DNA of 64,000 nt from Pseudomonas sp. Fl4BN1 (GTDB lineage Bacteria > Pseudomonadota > Gammaproteobacteria > Pseudomonadales > Pseudomonadaceae). The stretch covers positions 434,001 to 498,000 of the forward strand of contig NZ_JAAARM010000001.1 of NCBI RefSeq assembly GCF_009908285.1, written 5' to 3'. Of the stretch, positions 1 through 8,650 are shown one piece after another. Every line of letters begins with the position of its first letter. Within the stretch, counting starts at the first letter, position 1. Position numbers and translations under genes: made by a program. Under the pieces are notes generated by a model. It did not search any database. It was given only the letters and a program-made list of their open reading frames with translations, and was not told the DNA's origin.

Positions 1-1277
1 CCGTGGCGCGGCGCTCGGCCTATCTGGTGCTGCTCACTGAAAACCCCGGCGCGCTGCGGCGGCTACTGACCTTGTGTGCGGCCAGTCCGTGGATAGCCGA
101 GCAGATCACCCGCTTTCCCTTGCTGCTGGATGAGTTGCTCAACGAGGGGCGCTTGTTCAAGCCGCCCCTGGCGCCGGAGCTGGCGGCCGAGTTGCGGGAG
201 CGCCTGACGCGGATTCCCGAGGACGACCTGGAACAGCAGATGGAGGCCTTGCGTCACTTCAAGCTGGCCCACCGTCTGCGGGTGGCGGCATCGGAGATTG
301 CCGGCAGCCTGCCTTTAATGAAAGTCAGCGATTATCTGACCTGGCTCGCGGAGGCGATCCTGGAACAGGTGCTGGCCCTGGCCTGGCGCCAGACCGTGGC
401 CAAGTACGGCGCGCCACAGCGCGCCGACGGCACCTTGTGCGATCCGGGATTCATCATCGTTGGCTACGGCAAGGTCGGCGGCATCGAGCTGGGGCACGGT
501 TCCGACCTGGACCTGGTGTTCATCCATGACGGCGATCCCCAGGCGGAAACCGATGGGCCGAAACCCATCGATGGTGCGCAGTTCTTCACCCGGCTCGGAC
601 AGCGCATCATTCATCTGCTGACCACCCAGACCAACTCCGGCCAGCTGTATGAAGTGGATATGCGTTTGCGTCCTTCCGGTGCATCGGGCCTGCTGGTGAG
701 TTCCCTGGGGGCCTTTGCCCGTTACCAGGAGAACGAGGCCTGGACCTGGGAGCACCAGGCGCTGGTGCGGGCGCGGGTGCTGGTGGGCAGCCAGGATGTG
801 GGCCAGGCCTTTGAAAAGGTCCGCGCCGCCGTATTGGGCAAAAAGCGCGACCTGCCGAAGCTGCGCCAGGAAGTCAGCGAGATGCGCGCCAAGATGCGCG
901 ACAACCTGGGCAGTCGCCTGACTGCTGCCGGAACCGCGGCCAATGCCTTCGAAGCCACGGCGCCGTTCGACCTCAAGCAGGACGCCGGAGGTATCGTCGA
1001 TATCGAATTTATGGTGCAATACGCGGCCCTGGCGTGGTCCGAAGAGCACCCGTCACTGCTGCGCTACACCGATAACATCCGCATCCTGGAAGGTCTGGAG
1101 CAAGTCGGGCTGATGCCGTCGAGCGATGCCAGCCTGCTGCGCGAGGTCTACAAGGCCTACCGTTCCGCTGCTCACCGACAGGCGTTGCAGAATGAAGCCG
1201 GGATCATTGCCGGTGATCAATTCGTGACCGAACGACGGGAAGTGTTACGGATTTGGCGCGAGCTGGGGCTAAGCTAA
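1..1277 (+). CDS. glnE: Glutamine synthetase adenylyltransferase GlnE, C-terminal part (5' end outside window)
   Basis: This is the 3' part of the bifunctional enzyme that adenylylates and deadenylylates glutamine synthetase in nitrogen control. About 424 codons are visible, against roughly 950-980 for the family, so the N-terminal half lies left of the window. The frame is open to the edge (complete codons from base 3), and a start codon near base 3 would be an artefact. The nucleotidyltransferase motif GSDLDLVF sits at visible residues 166-173, preceded by GGIELGH. This matches the second, adenylylating, catalytic domain. The remaining C-terminal sequence is helical and ends normally at TAA. 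The next gene is waaF after 134 bp with two hairpins. Confidence 0.96.
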   Translation, partial: VARRSAYLVLLTENPGALRRLLTLCAASPWIAEQITRFPLLLDELLNEGRLFKPPLAPELAAELRERLTRIPEDDLEQQMEALRHFKLAHRLRVAASEIAGSLPLMKVSDYLTWLAEAILEQVLALAWRQTVAKYGAPQRADGTLCDPGFIIVGYGKVGGIELGHGSDLDLVFIHDGDPQAETDGPKPIDGAQFFTRLGQRIIHLLTTQTNSGQLYEVDMRLRPSGASGLLVSSLGAFARYQENEAWTWEHQALVRARVLVGSQDVGQAFEKVRAAVLGKKRDLPKLRQEVSEMRAKMRDNLGSRLTAAGTAANAFEATAPFDLKQDAGGIVDIEFMVQYAALAWSEEHPSLLRYTDNIRILEGLEQVGLMPSSDASLLREVYKAYRSAAHRQALQNEAGIIAGDQFVTERREVLRIWRELGLS

Positions 1278-1305
1278 GCGGCCTGAGAGGGCCACCCATG
1301 TATTC

Positions 1306-1326
1306 GGCGAGCCTTGCGGGCTCGCC
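1306..1326. terminator. Hairpin downstream of glnE
   Basis: A perfect 8-bp stem, GGCGAGCC/GGCTCGCC, with the loop TTGCG lies about 30 bp after the glnE stop. There is no clear T-run, so intrinsic termination is only possible. It could also be a REP-like hairpin. Confidence 0.4.
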
Positions 1327-1370
1327 CAAACTGAACCGGCGGTGAAGGCCGCGGTGCTGGATTCTCGAGG

Positions 1371-1392
1371 CGGGGAGGCGTATGCCTCCCCG
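1371..1392. other. Perfect hairpin just upstream of waaF
   Basis: A 9-bp perfect stem, CGGGGAGGC/GCCTCCCCG, with the loop GTAT ends 19 bp before the waaF start codon. It lies in what would be the mRNA leader and has no T-run. It might affect waaF translation or mRNA stability. No function can be proven from sequence. Confidence 0.4.
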
Positions 1393-1411
1393 GTTCGTTT
1401 ATGGAAACCAC

Positions 1412-2446
1412 ATGAATATTCTGATTGTTGGGCCCAGTTGGGTCGGTGACATGGTGATGGCGCAGACACTCTTCGAGTGCCTGAAACAGCGTCATCCTCA
1501 ATGCGAGATCGACGTGCTGGCCCCCGAGTGGAGCCGGCCGATCCTCGAACGCATGCCCCAGGTGCGTCGGGCCTTGAGCTTTCCCCTCGGCCATGGCGCC
1601 TTCGAATTGGCCACCCGTCGCCGTATCGGCAAGTCCCTGGCCGGTCAGTACGATCAGGCCATCTTATTGCCCAACTCGCTGAAATCGGCCTTGGTGCCGT
1701 TTTTTGCCGGCATTCCCAAGCGTACCGGCTGGCGTGGCGAGTTTCGCTACGGGCTGCTCAACGACGTGCGCAAGCTCGACAAGCAGCGTTATCCGCTGAT
1801 GATCGAGCGTTTCATGGCGCTGGCCTATGAGCCGGGCGCCCAATTGCCCCAGCCTTATCCGCGTCCGAAGCTGCAGATCGATCCGCAAAGCCGCGATGCG
1901 GCCCTGGCCAAGTTCGGCCTGGCCCTGGACCGTCCCGTACTGGCGCTGTGCCCGGGGGCGGAGTTCGGCGAGGCCAAGCGCTGGCCGTCCGAACATTACG
2001 CCCAGGTCGCCGAGGCCAAGATCCGCGAAGGCTGGCAGGTCTGGCTGTTCGGCTCGAAGAATGACCACGGTGTCGGCGAAGAAATTCGTGGGCGGCTGAT
2101 TCCCGGTTTGCGTGAGGAATCAAGCAACCTCAGCGGCGAGACCTCCCTGGCCGAGGCCATCGATCTGCTGTCCTGCGCCGACTCGGTGGTCTCCAACGAT
2201 TCCGGCTTGATGCACGTGGCTGCGGCGCTGAACCGACCGTTGGTGGCGGTGTACGGCTCGACCTCGCCGGACTTCACCCCGCCCCTGGCCGACCAGGTCG
2301 AGGTGGTACGCCTGGGGATCGAGTGCAGTCCATGTTTCGACCGCACCTGCCGTTTCGGCCATTACAACTGCCTGCGCCAGCTGTTGCCGCAGCCGGTGAA
2401 CGAAGCCTTGCAGCGGTTGCAGGGCTCTGTGGTCGAGGTTCAATAA
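1412..2446 (+). CDS. waaF: ADP-heptose:LPS heptosyltransferase II
   Basis: Adds the second heptose (HepII) to the LPS inner core on the cytoplasmic face of the inner membrane. At 344 residues it is close to the E. coli enzyme (about 348). The GT9 fold is visible: N-terminal MNILIVGPSWVGDMVMAQTL, a C-terminal sugar-nucleotide region with SNDSGLMHVAAA and GSTSPDFTPP, and the cysteine segment CSPCFDRTC at residues 305-313. An ATG at 1382 is in frame, but it lies inside a hairpin and the family N-terminus begins at 1412. It is the first gene of the core operon, and waaC begins one base after its stop. Confidence 0.96.
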   Translation: MNILIVGPSWVGDMVMAQTLFECLKQRHPQCEIDVLAPEWSRPILERMPQVRRALSFPLGHGAFELATRRRIGKSLAGQYDQAILLPNSLKSALVPFFAGIPKRTGWRGEFRYGLLNDVRKLDKQRYPLMIERFMALAYEPGAQLPQPYPRPKLQIDPQSRDAALAKFGLALDRPVLALCPGAEFGEAKRWPSEHYAQVAEAKIREGWQVWLFGSKNDHGVGEEIRGRLIPGLREESSNLSGETSLAEAIDLLSCADSVVSNDSGLMHVAAALNRPLVAVYGSTSPDFTPPLADQVEVVRLGIECSPCFDRTCRFGHYNCLRQLLPQPVNEALQRLQGSVVEVQ

Positions 2447-2447
2447 G

Positions 2448-3509
2448 TTGCGGGTACTGTTGATCAAGACCTCCTCCCTGGGTGATGTGATTCATGCCTT
2501 GCCGGCCCTTACCGATGCCTCGCGAGCGATCCCGGGAATCAAGTTCGACTGGGTGGTGGAAGAGGGTTTTGCCGAGATTCCTACCTGGCATCCGGCGGTG
2601 GGCAAGGTGATTCCGGTGGCGATCCGCCGCTGGCGCAAGAATATCTGGCAGACCATCAAGAGCGGCGAGTGGCGGCGCTTCAAGCAGAGCGTGCGTTCGA
2701 CCAAGTACGACCTGGTGATCGACGCTCAAGGCCTGCTGAAAAGTGCCTGGCTGACCCGTTATGTTCGCGCCCCGGTGGCGGGACTGGACAAGCATTCGGC
2801 CCGCGAACCCCTGGCTTCACGCTTCTACTCTCGGCGCCTGGCGGTGGCCCGTGGGCAGCACGCGGTAGAGCGGCTGCGCCAGTTGTTTGCCGTGGCCCTG
2901 GGTTACGACCTGCCTCAAGGCTTGGGCGATTACGGCCTGAATGTCGAGAAACTGGTGGAGTTGCCGCGCAAGAAGCCCTTCGTGCTGTTCTTGCACGGGA
3001 CCACCTGGGACACCAAGCACTGGCCTGAAGCCTATTGGCGCGAGCTGACCGAGCGCATGGGCATGCTCGGGGTCGAGGTCAAGCTGCCTTGGGGCAATCC
3101 TGCCGAGAAGGCTCGGGCCGAGCGCATCGCCAGCGGCCTGAAAAACGCCACGGTGCTGCCGAAACTGAATCTGGCCGGGGTCGCCAAGGTATTGGCCGAC
3201 GCCCAGGCCTGTGTGGCTGTGGACACAGGGCTCGGCCATCTTGCCGCCGCCCTGGATGTGCCGACCATCTCGTTGTTCGGCCCGACCAACCCGGGCCTGA
3301 CCGGTGCCTATGGCAGGTTGCAGATCCACCTGGGGAGCAACTTTCCCTGTGCGCCGTGTCTGCAGAAGAAATGCACCTACCAGCCGACTGCTGTCGATCA
3401 GCAGCGCTATGACCTCAAACGCGAGTGGCCGCTGTGCTTCACTCGCCTGAATCCCGAGCGTGTCGCCAGCCGACTGAGCACCTTGTTACTGGCTGAGGAG
3501 CCGCGCTGA
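2448..3509 (+). CDS. waaC: LPS heptosyltransferase I
   Basis: Transfers the first L,D-heptose from ADP-heptose to Kdo2-lipid A. It has 353 residues and the GT9 family signature: MRVLLIKTSSLGDVIHALPA at the N-terminus, HGTTWDTKHWPE mid-protein, and FGPTNPGLTGAYG then CAPCLQKKC near the end. The start codon is TTG, one base after the waaF stop. The first residues align with the family start, and no better ATG lies nearby. The stop overlaps the waaG start by one base (TGATG), so translation is probably coupled. Confidence 0.96.
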   Translation: MRVLLIKTSSLGDVIHALPALTDASRAIPGIKFDWVVEEGFAEIPTWHPAVGKVIPVAIRRWRKNIWQTIKSGEWRRFKQSVRSTKYDLVIDAQGLLKSAWLTRYVRAPVAGLDKHSAREPLASRFYSRRLAVARGQHAVERLRQLFAVALGYDLPQGLGDYGLNVEKLVELPRKKPFVLFLHGTTWDTKHWPEAYWRELTERMGMLGVEVKLPWGNPAEKARAERIASGLKNATVLPKLNLAGVAKVLADAQACVAVDTGLGHLAAALDVPTISLFGPTNPGLTGAYGRLQIHLGSNFPCAPCLQKKCTYQPTAVDQQRYDLKREWPLCFTRLNPERVASRLSTLLLAEEPR

Positions 3510-4633
3510 TGCAATTGGCTTTTGTCCTTTACAAGTATTTCCCCTTCGGTGGCTTGCAGCGTGACTTCATGCGCATTGCCCTGGAGTGTCAGCGTCGCGG
3601 TCACCAGATTCGCGTCTATACCCTGATCTGGGAGGGCGATATTCCCCCCGGTTTCGAAGTGCTGGTGGCGCCGGTCAAGGCGCTGTTCAACCATCGCCGC
3701 AACGAAAAGCTCAGTGCCTGGATGGAGGCCGACCTGGCCAAGCGTCCGGTGGACCGGCTGATCGGCTTCAACAAGATGCCGGGGCTGGACGTGTACTACG
3801 CCGCCGACGGCTGTTTTGAGGATAAGGCGCAGAACCTGCGGCATTCCCTGTACCGTCGTTGGGGCCGTTACCGGCATTTTGCCGAGTACGAGCGCGCGGT
3901 GTTCGCCAAGGACGCCAAGACCGAGATCCTGATGATCTCCGAGGTCCAGCAGCCACTGTTCATCAAGCATTACGACACCCCGCTGGAGCGCTTCCACCTG
4001 CTGCCGCCGGGGATCGCCCAGGACCGTCGGGCACCGGCCAATGCGGCCGAGATTCGCGCCGACTTCCGCAGTGAGTTCGGCTTGAAGGATGACGACCTGT
4101 TGCTGGTGCAGATCGGTTCCGGGTTCAAGACCAAGGGCGTGGATCGCAGCCTCAAGGCCCTGGCGGCGTTGCCGTCGGCGCTGAAAAAACGCACTCGGCT
4201 GTTTGTAATCGGCCAGGACGACCCCAAGGTATTCCAGGTGCAAAGTGCCGCACTGGGGTTGAGCGACCAGGTGCAGTTCATGAAAGGGCGCAGTGATATC
4301 CCGCGGTTCCTGCTGGGCGCCGACCTGTTGATTCACCCGGCCTACAACGAAAATACCGGCACCGTGTTGCTCGAGGCCCTGGTGGCCGGGCTGCCGGTGC
4401 TGGTGAGTGCGGTCTGCGGCTACGCCCATTACATCGCCGAGGCCGAGAGCGGCCTGGTGCTGGATGAGCCGTTTGAGCAGGCCCAGCTCAATCAATACCT
4501 CACCACCATGTTGACCGACGACGCTGCACGTGCGAGCTGGGGCCGAAATGGCCTGGCGTTCGCCGAGACGGCCGACCTCTATAGCATGCCGCAGCACGCT
4601 GCGGATGTGATTCTGGCGGAGCAACACCGATGA
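3509..4633 (+). CDS. waaG: UDP-glucose:(heptosyl)LPS alpha-1,3-glucosyltransferase WaaG
   Basis: A GT4-family glycosyltransferase that adds the first outer-core hexose to HepII. In Pseudomonas this residue is a galactosamine, so the donor may differ from the E. coli name. It has 374 residues, as expected. The N-terminus MQLAFVLYKYFPFGGLQRDF is typical. The GT-B donor-site motif PAYNENTGTVLLEALVAGLP carries the conserved E-x7-E spacing. It overlaps waaC by 1 bp and waaP by 4 bp (ATGA), placing it firmly in the waaFCGP operon. Confidence 0.95.
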   Translation: MQLAFVLYKYFPFGGLQRDFMRIALECQRRGHQIRVYTLIWEGDIPPGFEVLVAPVKALFNHRRNEKLSAWMEADLAKRPVDRLIGFNKMPGLDVYYAADGCFEDKAQNLRHSLYRRWGRYRHFAEYERAVFAKDAKTEILMISEVQQPLFIKHYDTPLERFHLLPPGIAQDRRAPANAAEIRADFRSEFGLKDDDLLLVQIGSGFKTKGVDRSLKALAALPSALKKRTRLFVIGQDDPKVFQVQSAALGLSDQVQFMKGRSDIPRFLLGADLLIHPAYNENTGTVLLEALVAGLPVLVSAVCGYAHYIAEAESGLVLDEPFEQAQLNQYLTTMLTDDAARASWGRNGLAFAETADLYSMPQHAADVILAEQHR

Positions 4634-5436
4634 AGTTGATGCTTGCCGAACCCTTCAAGACCCTCTGGGCCGGACGCGATGCGTTCGCTGCAGTCGAGGA
4701 GCTCAAGGGCCAGGTTTACCGTGAGCTGGAAGCGCGCCGTACCTTGCGTACGGAAGTCGACGGCCGTGGTTATTTTGTGAAAATCCATCGTGGTATCGGT
4801 TGGGGCGAGATCGTCAAGAACCTGATCACCGCCAAGTTGCCGGTGCTCGGCGCTGGCCAGGAATGGCTGGCCCTGGAGCGCCTGCACCAGGTTGGCGTAC
4901 CTACCATGACCGCCGTGGCCTATGGCGAACGCGGTGCCAATCCGGCGGACCAACATTCGTTTATCGTCACCGAGGAGCTGGCGCCTACCGTCAGCCTCGA
5001 AGACTTCAGCATCGACTGGATCAAGCAGCCGCCGCTGCCTGCGCTCAAGCGGGCGCTGATCGCCGAAGTGGCGCGCATGACCGGCATGATGCACCGCGCC
5101 GGGGTCAACCACCGCGACTGCTACATCTGTCACTTCCTGCTGCACACCGACCGACCGATCACCCCAGCTGAGCTCAAGCTCTCGGTGATCGACCTGCACC
5201 GCGCGCAGACCCGGTCGAAGATCACTCTGCGCTGGCGCAACAAGGATCTGGCGGCCCTGTATTTCTCGGCCCTGGACATTGGCCTGACGCGCCGCGACAA
5301 GCTGCGCTTCCTCAAGGGCTACTTCCAGCAGCCACTGCGCCAGATTCTGGCCGAGGAGGCCGCACTGTTGTCCTGGCTCGAGGGCAAGGCGGAAAAGCTC
5401 TACGCACGTAAACAGCGGTACGGAGATGCGCTCTGA
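4630..5436 (+). CDS. waaP: LPS core heptose(I) kinase RfaP/WaaP
   Basis: Phosphorylates HepI of the inner core. In Pseudomonas this phosphorylation is needed for outer-membrane integrity and is reported essential in P. aeruginosa. The protein has 268 residues with an atypical kinase fold. The likely ATP-binding lysine is K51 (YFVKIHRG), the catalytic loop is HRDCYICHFLL with D163, and the metal-binding aspartate is D188 in VIDLHRAQ. It starts in a 4-bp overlap with waaG and shares one base with the next kinase gene. It is the first of a run of kinase-fold genes. Confidence 0.95.
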   Translation: MKLMLAEPFKTLWAGRDAFAAVEELKGQVYRELEARRTLRTEVDGRGYFVKIHRGIGWGEIVKNLITAKLPVLGAGQEWLALERLHQVGVPTMTAVAYGERGANPADQHSFIVTEELAPTVSLEDFSIDWIKQPPLPALKRALIAEVARMTGMMHRAGVNHRDCYICHFLLHTDRPITPAELKLSVIDLHRAQTRSKITLRWRNKDLAALYFSALDIGLTRRDKLRFLKGYFQQPLRQILAEEAALLSWLEGKAEKLYARKQRYGDAL

Positions 5437-6170
5437 TGGCGAGCTGGAACCTGGACCCTGCCTATCAGGCATTGGCGCAAGATTTCGGCAGTCTGGAAGC
5501 GGTATTCGCCCTGCAGGGCGAGCACCTGACCCGTGATCCGCTGTCCGAGGTCATTCGTGTCAAGCGCGATGGCGTCAACTATTACGTCAAGCGCTACACC
5601 GGTGCTGGCAAGAACCTGCGGCGTTACCTGGGCAAGCCCCGGGTCAAGTCCGAGTGGCAGAACCTCAAGCGCTTCGCCAAGTGGGGCATTCCCACTGCCG
5701 ATGTGGTGGCCTGGGGGCTGGAACGGTGTGGCCTGGCTTATTCACGCGGGGCGCTGATCACTCGGGAACTGCCGCACACCGAGGATCTTTCGGTGCTGGC
5801 CGACCGTCACGATCCACGGCTCAAGGATCGGCGCTGGGTCGATGTGGTCAGTCGTCAATTGGCGGCCTATACCCGGGTCATGCATGACCATCGCTTTACC
5901 CATAACGATTTGAAGTGGCGCAACCTGCTGATCGACGATCAGGACCGGTTGTACCTGATTGACTGTCCGAACGGCGATTTCTGGCGTGGATTCTGGCTCA
6001 AGTACCGGATCACCAAGGACCTGGCCTGCCTGGACAAGGTGGCCAAGTATCATTTGTCCGCGACTCAGCGCCTGCGCTTTTATCTGCAATATCGCCAGCG
6101 CGACCGCCTGAGTGCCGCCGACAAGGAGCGTATTCGCCACGTGGTGAGATTTTTCGAGGGGCGTGAATGA
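5436..6170 (+). CDS. LPS kinase of the InaA/WapP type
   Basis: A lipopolysaccharide kinase of the InaA/RfaP superfamily, 244 residues, in the position of P. aeruginosa PA5008 (WapP), which is thought to phosphorylate HepII. All key kinase residues are visible: lysine K52 in YYVKRY, the catalytic loop HNDLKWRN with D158, and metal-binding D176 in LIDCPNGD. It overlaps waaP by one base and the next gene by four, so it is co-transcribed and probably translationally coupled. The exact phosphorylation site is inferred from position, not shown by the sequence. Confidence 0.88.
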   Translation: MASWNLDPAYQALAQDFGSLEAVFALQGEHLTRDPLSEVIRVKRDGVNYYVKRYTGAGKNLRRYLGKPRVKSEWQNLKRFAKWGIPTADVVAWGLERCGLAYSRGALITRELPHTEDLSVLADRHDPRLKDRRWVDVVSRQLAAYTRVMHDHRFTHNDLKWRNLLIDDQDRLYLIDCPNGDFWRGFWLKYRITKDLACLDKVAKYHLSATQRLRFYLQYRQRDRLSAADKERIRHVVRFFEGRE

Positions 6171-6919
6171 GCGATTTCCTGGCGTCCGAGGAACGTGCGC
6201 TGCTGGAGCGCAACGGCCTTGGCACTTTTGACCAGCTGTGGGCTACGCAATTGGATGCGGTGGACGAGCCTAATACCAGTCGCGGCGGTTGCAGCAGTGT
6301 TTTCCGTCTGGATGTAGAGGGGCAGGGGTTCTACCTCAAGCGGCAGACCAACTACCTGACCCGGACCCTGCATCGGCCTTTCGGCGAGCCCAGCTTTGCC
6401 CGTGAGTTCCGCAATATTCGCCGCTATCAGCAGTTGGGGATTCCCGCGTTGCAGGCGGTGTTCTTCGGTATGCGCAAGGTAGCAGGGGAATCCAGGGCGA
6501 TCCTCCTGACTCGTGCCCTGGATGGCTGGGATGATCTGGATGGGTTGCTGCTGCAGTGGGACCAGCTCAGTGACCTTCAGCGTCAAGCCGTGCTCAGGGC
6601 TTGTGGGCAACTGGCCCGGCAACTGCACAGCCGGCGCCAGGTGCATGGCTGCTTCTATCCCAAGCATATTTTCCTGCGGGCCAGCGGCGACGGTTATCAA
6701 GCGCAGTTGATCGACCTGGAGAAAACCCGGCCCCTGCTGTTCGGCCAGCGTGATCGGGTCAAGGATCTCGAACCCTTGCTGCGTCGGGCTTCAGTGTGGA
6801 GTGCCGATGAGGTGCGCTGCTTGCTGGCGGCCTACCTGGATCAGCCCCTGGACAGCTCCCTGGTGGATGCCTGGGTCGCTCGTCTCAGTACTCGCAGCAG
6901 TCACAAGGAATCTCGCTGA
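6167..6919 (+). CDS. InaA-family kinase with altered catalytic loop
   Basis: A 250-residue lipopolysaccharide-kinase-like protein in the place of P. aeruginosa PA5007. K58 (FYLKRQ) can serve as the ATP lysine, and D183 in LIDLEKTR matches the metal-binding aspartate. In the catalytic loop, however, the position of the usual aspartate is cysteine (HGCFYPKHIF, C162). The protein may use another base, or it may be a pseudokinase that regulates its neighbours. It starts in a 4-bp overlap with the preceding kinase and ends in a 1-bp overlap with the next, so it belongs to the waa operon. Confidence 0.82.
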   Translation: MSDFLASEERALLERNGLGTFDQLWATQLDAVDEPNTSRGGCSSVFRLDVEGQGFYLKRQTNYLTRTLHRPFGEPSFAREFRNIRRYQQLGIPALQAVFFGMRKVAGESRAILLTRALDGWDDLDGLLLQWDQLSDLQRQAVLRACGQLARQLHSRRQVHGCFYPKHIFLRASGDGYQAQLIDLEKTRPLLFGQRDRVKDLEPLLRRASVWSADEVRCLLAAYLDQPLDSSLVDAWVARLSTRSSHKESR

Positions 6920-8373
6920 TGCGTTTGTCCGAGCTGAAAGACAGTGGGCGTAGCCCGGCGTTGCCCTTGAGCCTGGACCTGGCGGACGCCGCCGGCCCGG
7001 CGCAGTTGCAATTGTTGACCTTGCTGCGAGTGTTGCCCGGGCAACGCTATGTGGGTGCCGGGGTCTGGCGCGGCCGGCCGGTGTTGGCCAAGTTGCTGGT
7101 GGGGCCCAAGGCCGCACGCCATTTTCAGCGGGAATTGAAGGGTGTGCGCCTGCTGGCGGAGCAGGGCCTGACCACGCCTTTGCTGTTGGCGGACGGTTTG
7201 CAGGATGGCGAGGGCGGCTGGCTGCTGTTCGAGTTCCTGGAGGGCGCGCAAAGCCTCGGCGAGGCCTGGAAGCAGGTGGAAACACTGCCGGTGCTGGCGG
7301 ATGAGCAGGCTGCAGTGCTGGCGCAGGCGCTTGGGGCGATCGGCCAGCTGCATGCCAAGGGCCTGTGGCAGGAAGACCTGCACTTGGACAATCTGCTGCG
7401 TCACGGCGCACAGCTGCATTTGATCGATGGTGCAGGGATCTGTGTCGAGGAGGCCGGCAAGCCGCTGTCTCGCTCCAGGGTCCTGGAGAATCTCGGGGTG
7501 TTCTTTGCTCAACTGCCCAAGAGCCTGGAGCCTTTCACCGAAGAGTTGCTGGTGCACTACCTATTGAGCAATGCCGAGCATGCCTTGCCCCTGGAAGCCC
7601 TGCAGAAGCAGGTGGACAAGGTGCGTGGCTGGCGCCTGCGGGACTTTCTCAAGAAGGTCGGCCGTGAATGCACGCTGTTCAGCGTGCAGCGTGGACCGTT
7701 TGCGTTGCGCGCGATTCGCCGTGAGGAAGAGGCGGCGATGCTGTCGGTGCTTGAACAGGCCGACACCCTGCTGGATCAGGGTCACTTGTACAAGACCGGT
7801 GGCGCAGCCAGTGTCGGTCGGGTCGAGGTGGCGGGGCGCAGCCTGGTGGTCAAGCGCTACAACATCAAGGGCTTCGCCCATTGGCTCAAGCGTTTCTGGC
7901 GCCCGAGCCGAGCCTGGCATTCCTGGTGCGAAGGCAATCGCCTGGCGTTTCTGGGGATCGCCACGCCCAAGCCCCTGGCGTTGTTGGAGACGCGTTTTCT
8001 CTGGCTGCGGCGCCGTGCCTATCTGGTCACCGAGTACCTGCCGGGACCGGACATCATCGAGCGCTTTGCTCCGTTCGTAGCCAGTGGTGATGCGCCGGAG
8101 TCGGAATTGCAGGCCCTGGACCAGCTCTTTGCCGAGTTGATCAAGGAGCGCATCAGTCATGGCGACTTCAAGGGGCACAACCTGTTCTGGCAAGAGGACC
8201 GCTGGGCACTGATCGATCTGGATTCCATGTGCCAGCACCACAGCCTGAGGAGTTTCGCGCCGGCTTATGCCCGTGATCGCGCACGTTTCATGCGCAATTG
8301 GCCAGAAAGCAGCAATTTGTATCAAGTGATTGATCGGCGCTTGCCAAAGACTGCGCAGGCCGCTGAGGCCTGA
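6919..8373 (+). CDS. Two-domain LPS-kinase-like protein
   Basis: A 484-residue protein with two kinase-fold modules in series, in the position of P. aeruginosa PA5006. Module 1 (about residues 40-180) has K58 in VLAKLL, the loop EDLHLDNLL with D153, and D170 in LIDGAGI. Module 2 (about 290-440) has K312 in VVKRYN, the loop HGDFKGHN with D416, and D433 in LIDLDSM. Both modules look complete for catalysis. It is the last gene of the first core operon, and a 277-bp gap follows. A role in core phosphorylation is inferred from context, and the substrates are unknown. Confidence 0.82.
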   Translation: MRLSELKDSGRSPALPLSLDLADAAGPAQLQLLTLLRVLPGQRYVGAGVWRGRPVLAKLLVGPKAARHFQRELKGVRLLAEQGLTTPLLLADGLQDGEGGWLLFEFLEGAQSLGEAWKQVETLPVLADEQAAVLAQALGAIGQLHAKGLWQEDLHLDNLLRHGAQLHLIDGAGICVEEAGKPLSRSRVLENLGVFFAQLPKSLEPFTEELLVHYLLSNAEHALPLEALQKQVDKVRGWRLRDFLKKVGRECTLFSVQRGPFALRAIRREEEAAMLSVLEQADTLLDQGHLYKTGGAASVGRVEVAGRSLVVKRYNIKGFAHWLKRFWRPSRAWHSWCEGNRLAFLGIATPKPLALLETRFLWLRRRAYLVTEYLPGPDIIERFAPFVASGDAPESELQALDQLFAELIKERISHGDFKGHNLFWQEDRWALIDLDSMCQHHSLRSFAPAYARDRARFMRNWPESSNLYQVIDRRLPKTAQAAEA

Positions 8374-8382
8374 CCTGCGACC

Positions 8383-8474
8383 TATAGCCGCTGCCGCGCT
8401 CGATATCCGGGACCTTGCATGGGCCTCAAGAGTGCATCTCCTGCGGCGCCTCGCAGGCTTTGGTGGCGGCTACA
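8383..8474. repeat. Degenerate inverted repeat (REP-like relic)
   Basis: Two similar ends, TATAGCCGCTGCC at 8383-8395 and GGTGGCGGCTACA at 8462-8474, lie in opposite orientation about 66 bp apart. They resemble the ends of the common Pseudomonas repeat beginning TGTAGCCGCTGCC. The element sits in the gap between the two core operons. Confidence 0.35.
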
Positions 8475-8552
8475 GGGATGGCTGGGGGAGCGTGTAGTAC
8501 GCTGCCCCTGGGCTCGCGGCTTGCCGCTAGAGGCTTGCCCCGGCTTTTACGT

Positions 8553-8558
8553 TATAAT
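8553..8558 (+). promoter_or_regulatory. Candidate -10 box for the carbamoyltransferase operon
   Basis: A perfect TATAAT lies 92 bp before the GTG start of the carbamoyltransferase gene. No good -35 box is found at 16-18 bp. This 277-bp gap breaks a chain of overlapping genes, so an operon promoter is expected here. Confidence 0.45.
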
Positions 8559-8650
8559 CCCGCCCTTTCGTTGTTTCTCGCCCCTTGCGAGCACACTTTA
8601 TTTTCAAGGCGCATTGCGCCCGCATGCAGACTAAACGAGGCTAGACCCCT

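Noticed and set aside
8419..8634. Small open frames in the gap before the carbamoyltransferase gene
   Set aside because: They cover a repeat relic and a candidate promoter, and show no ribosome-binding site or protein motif.
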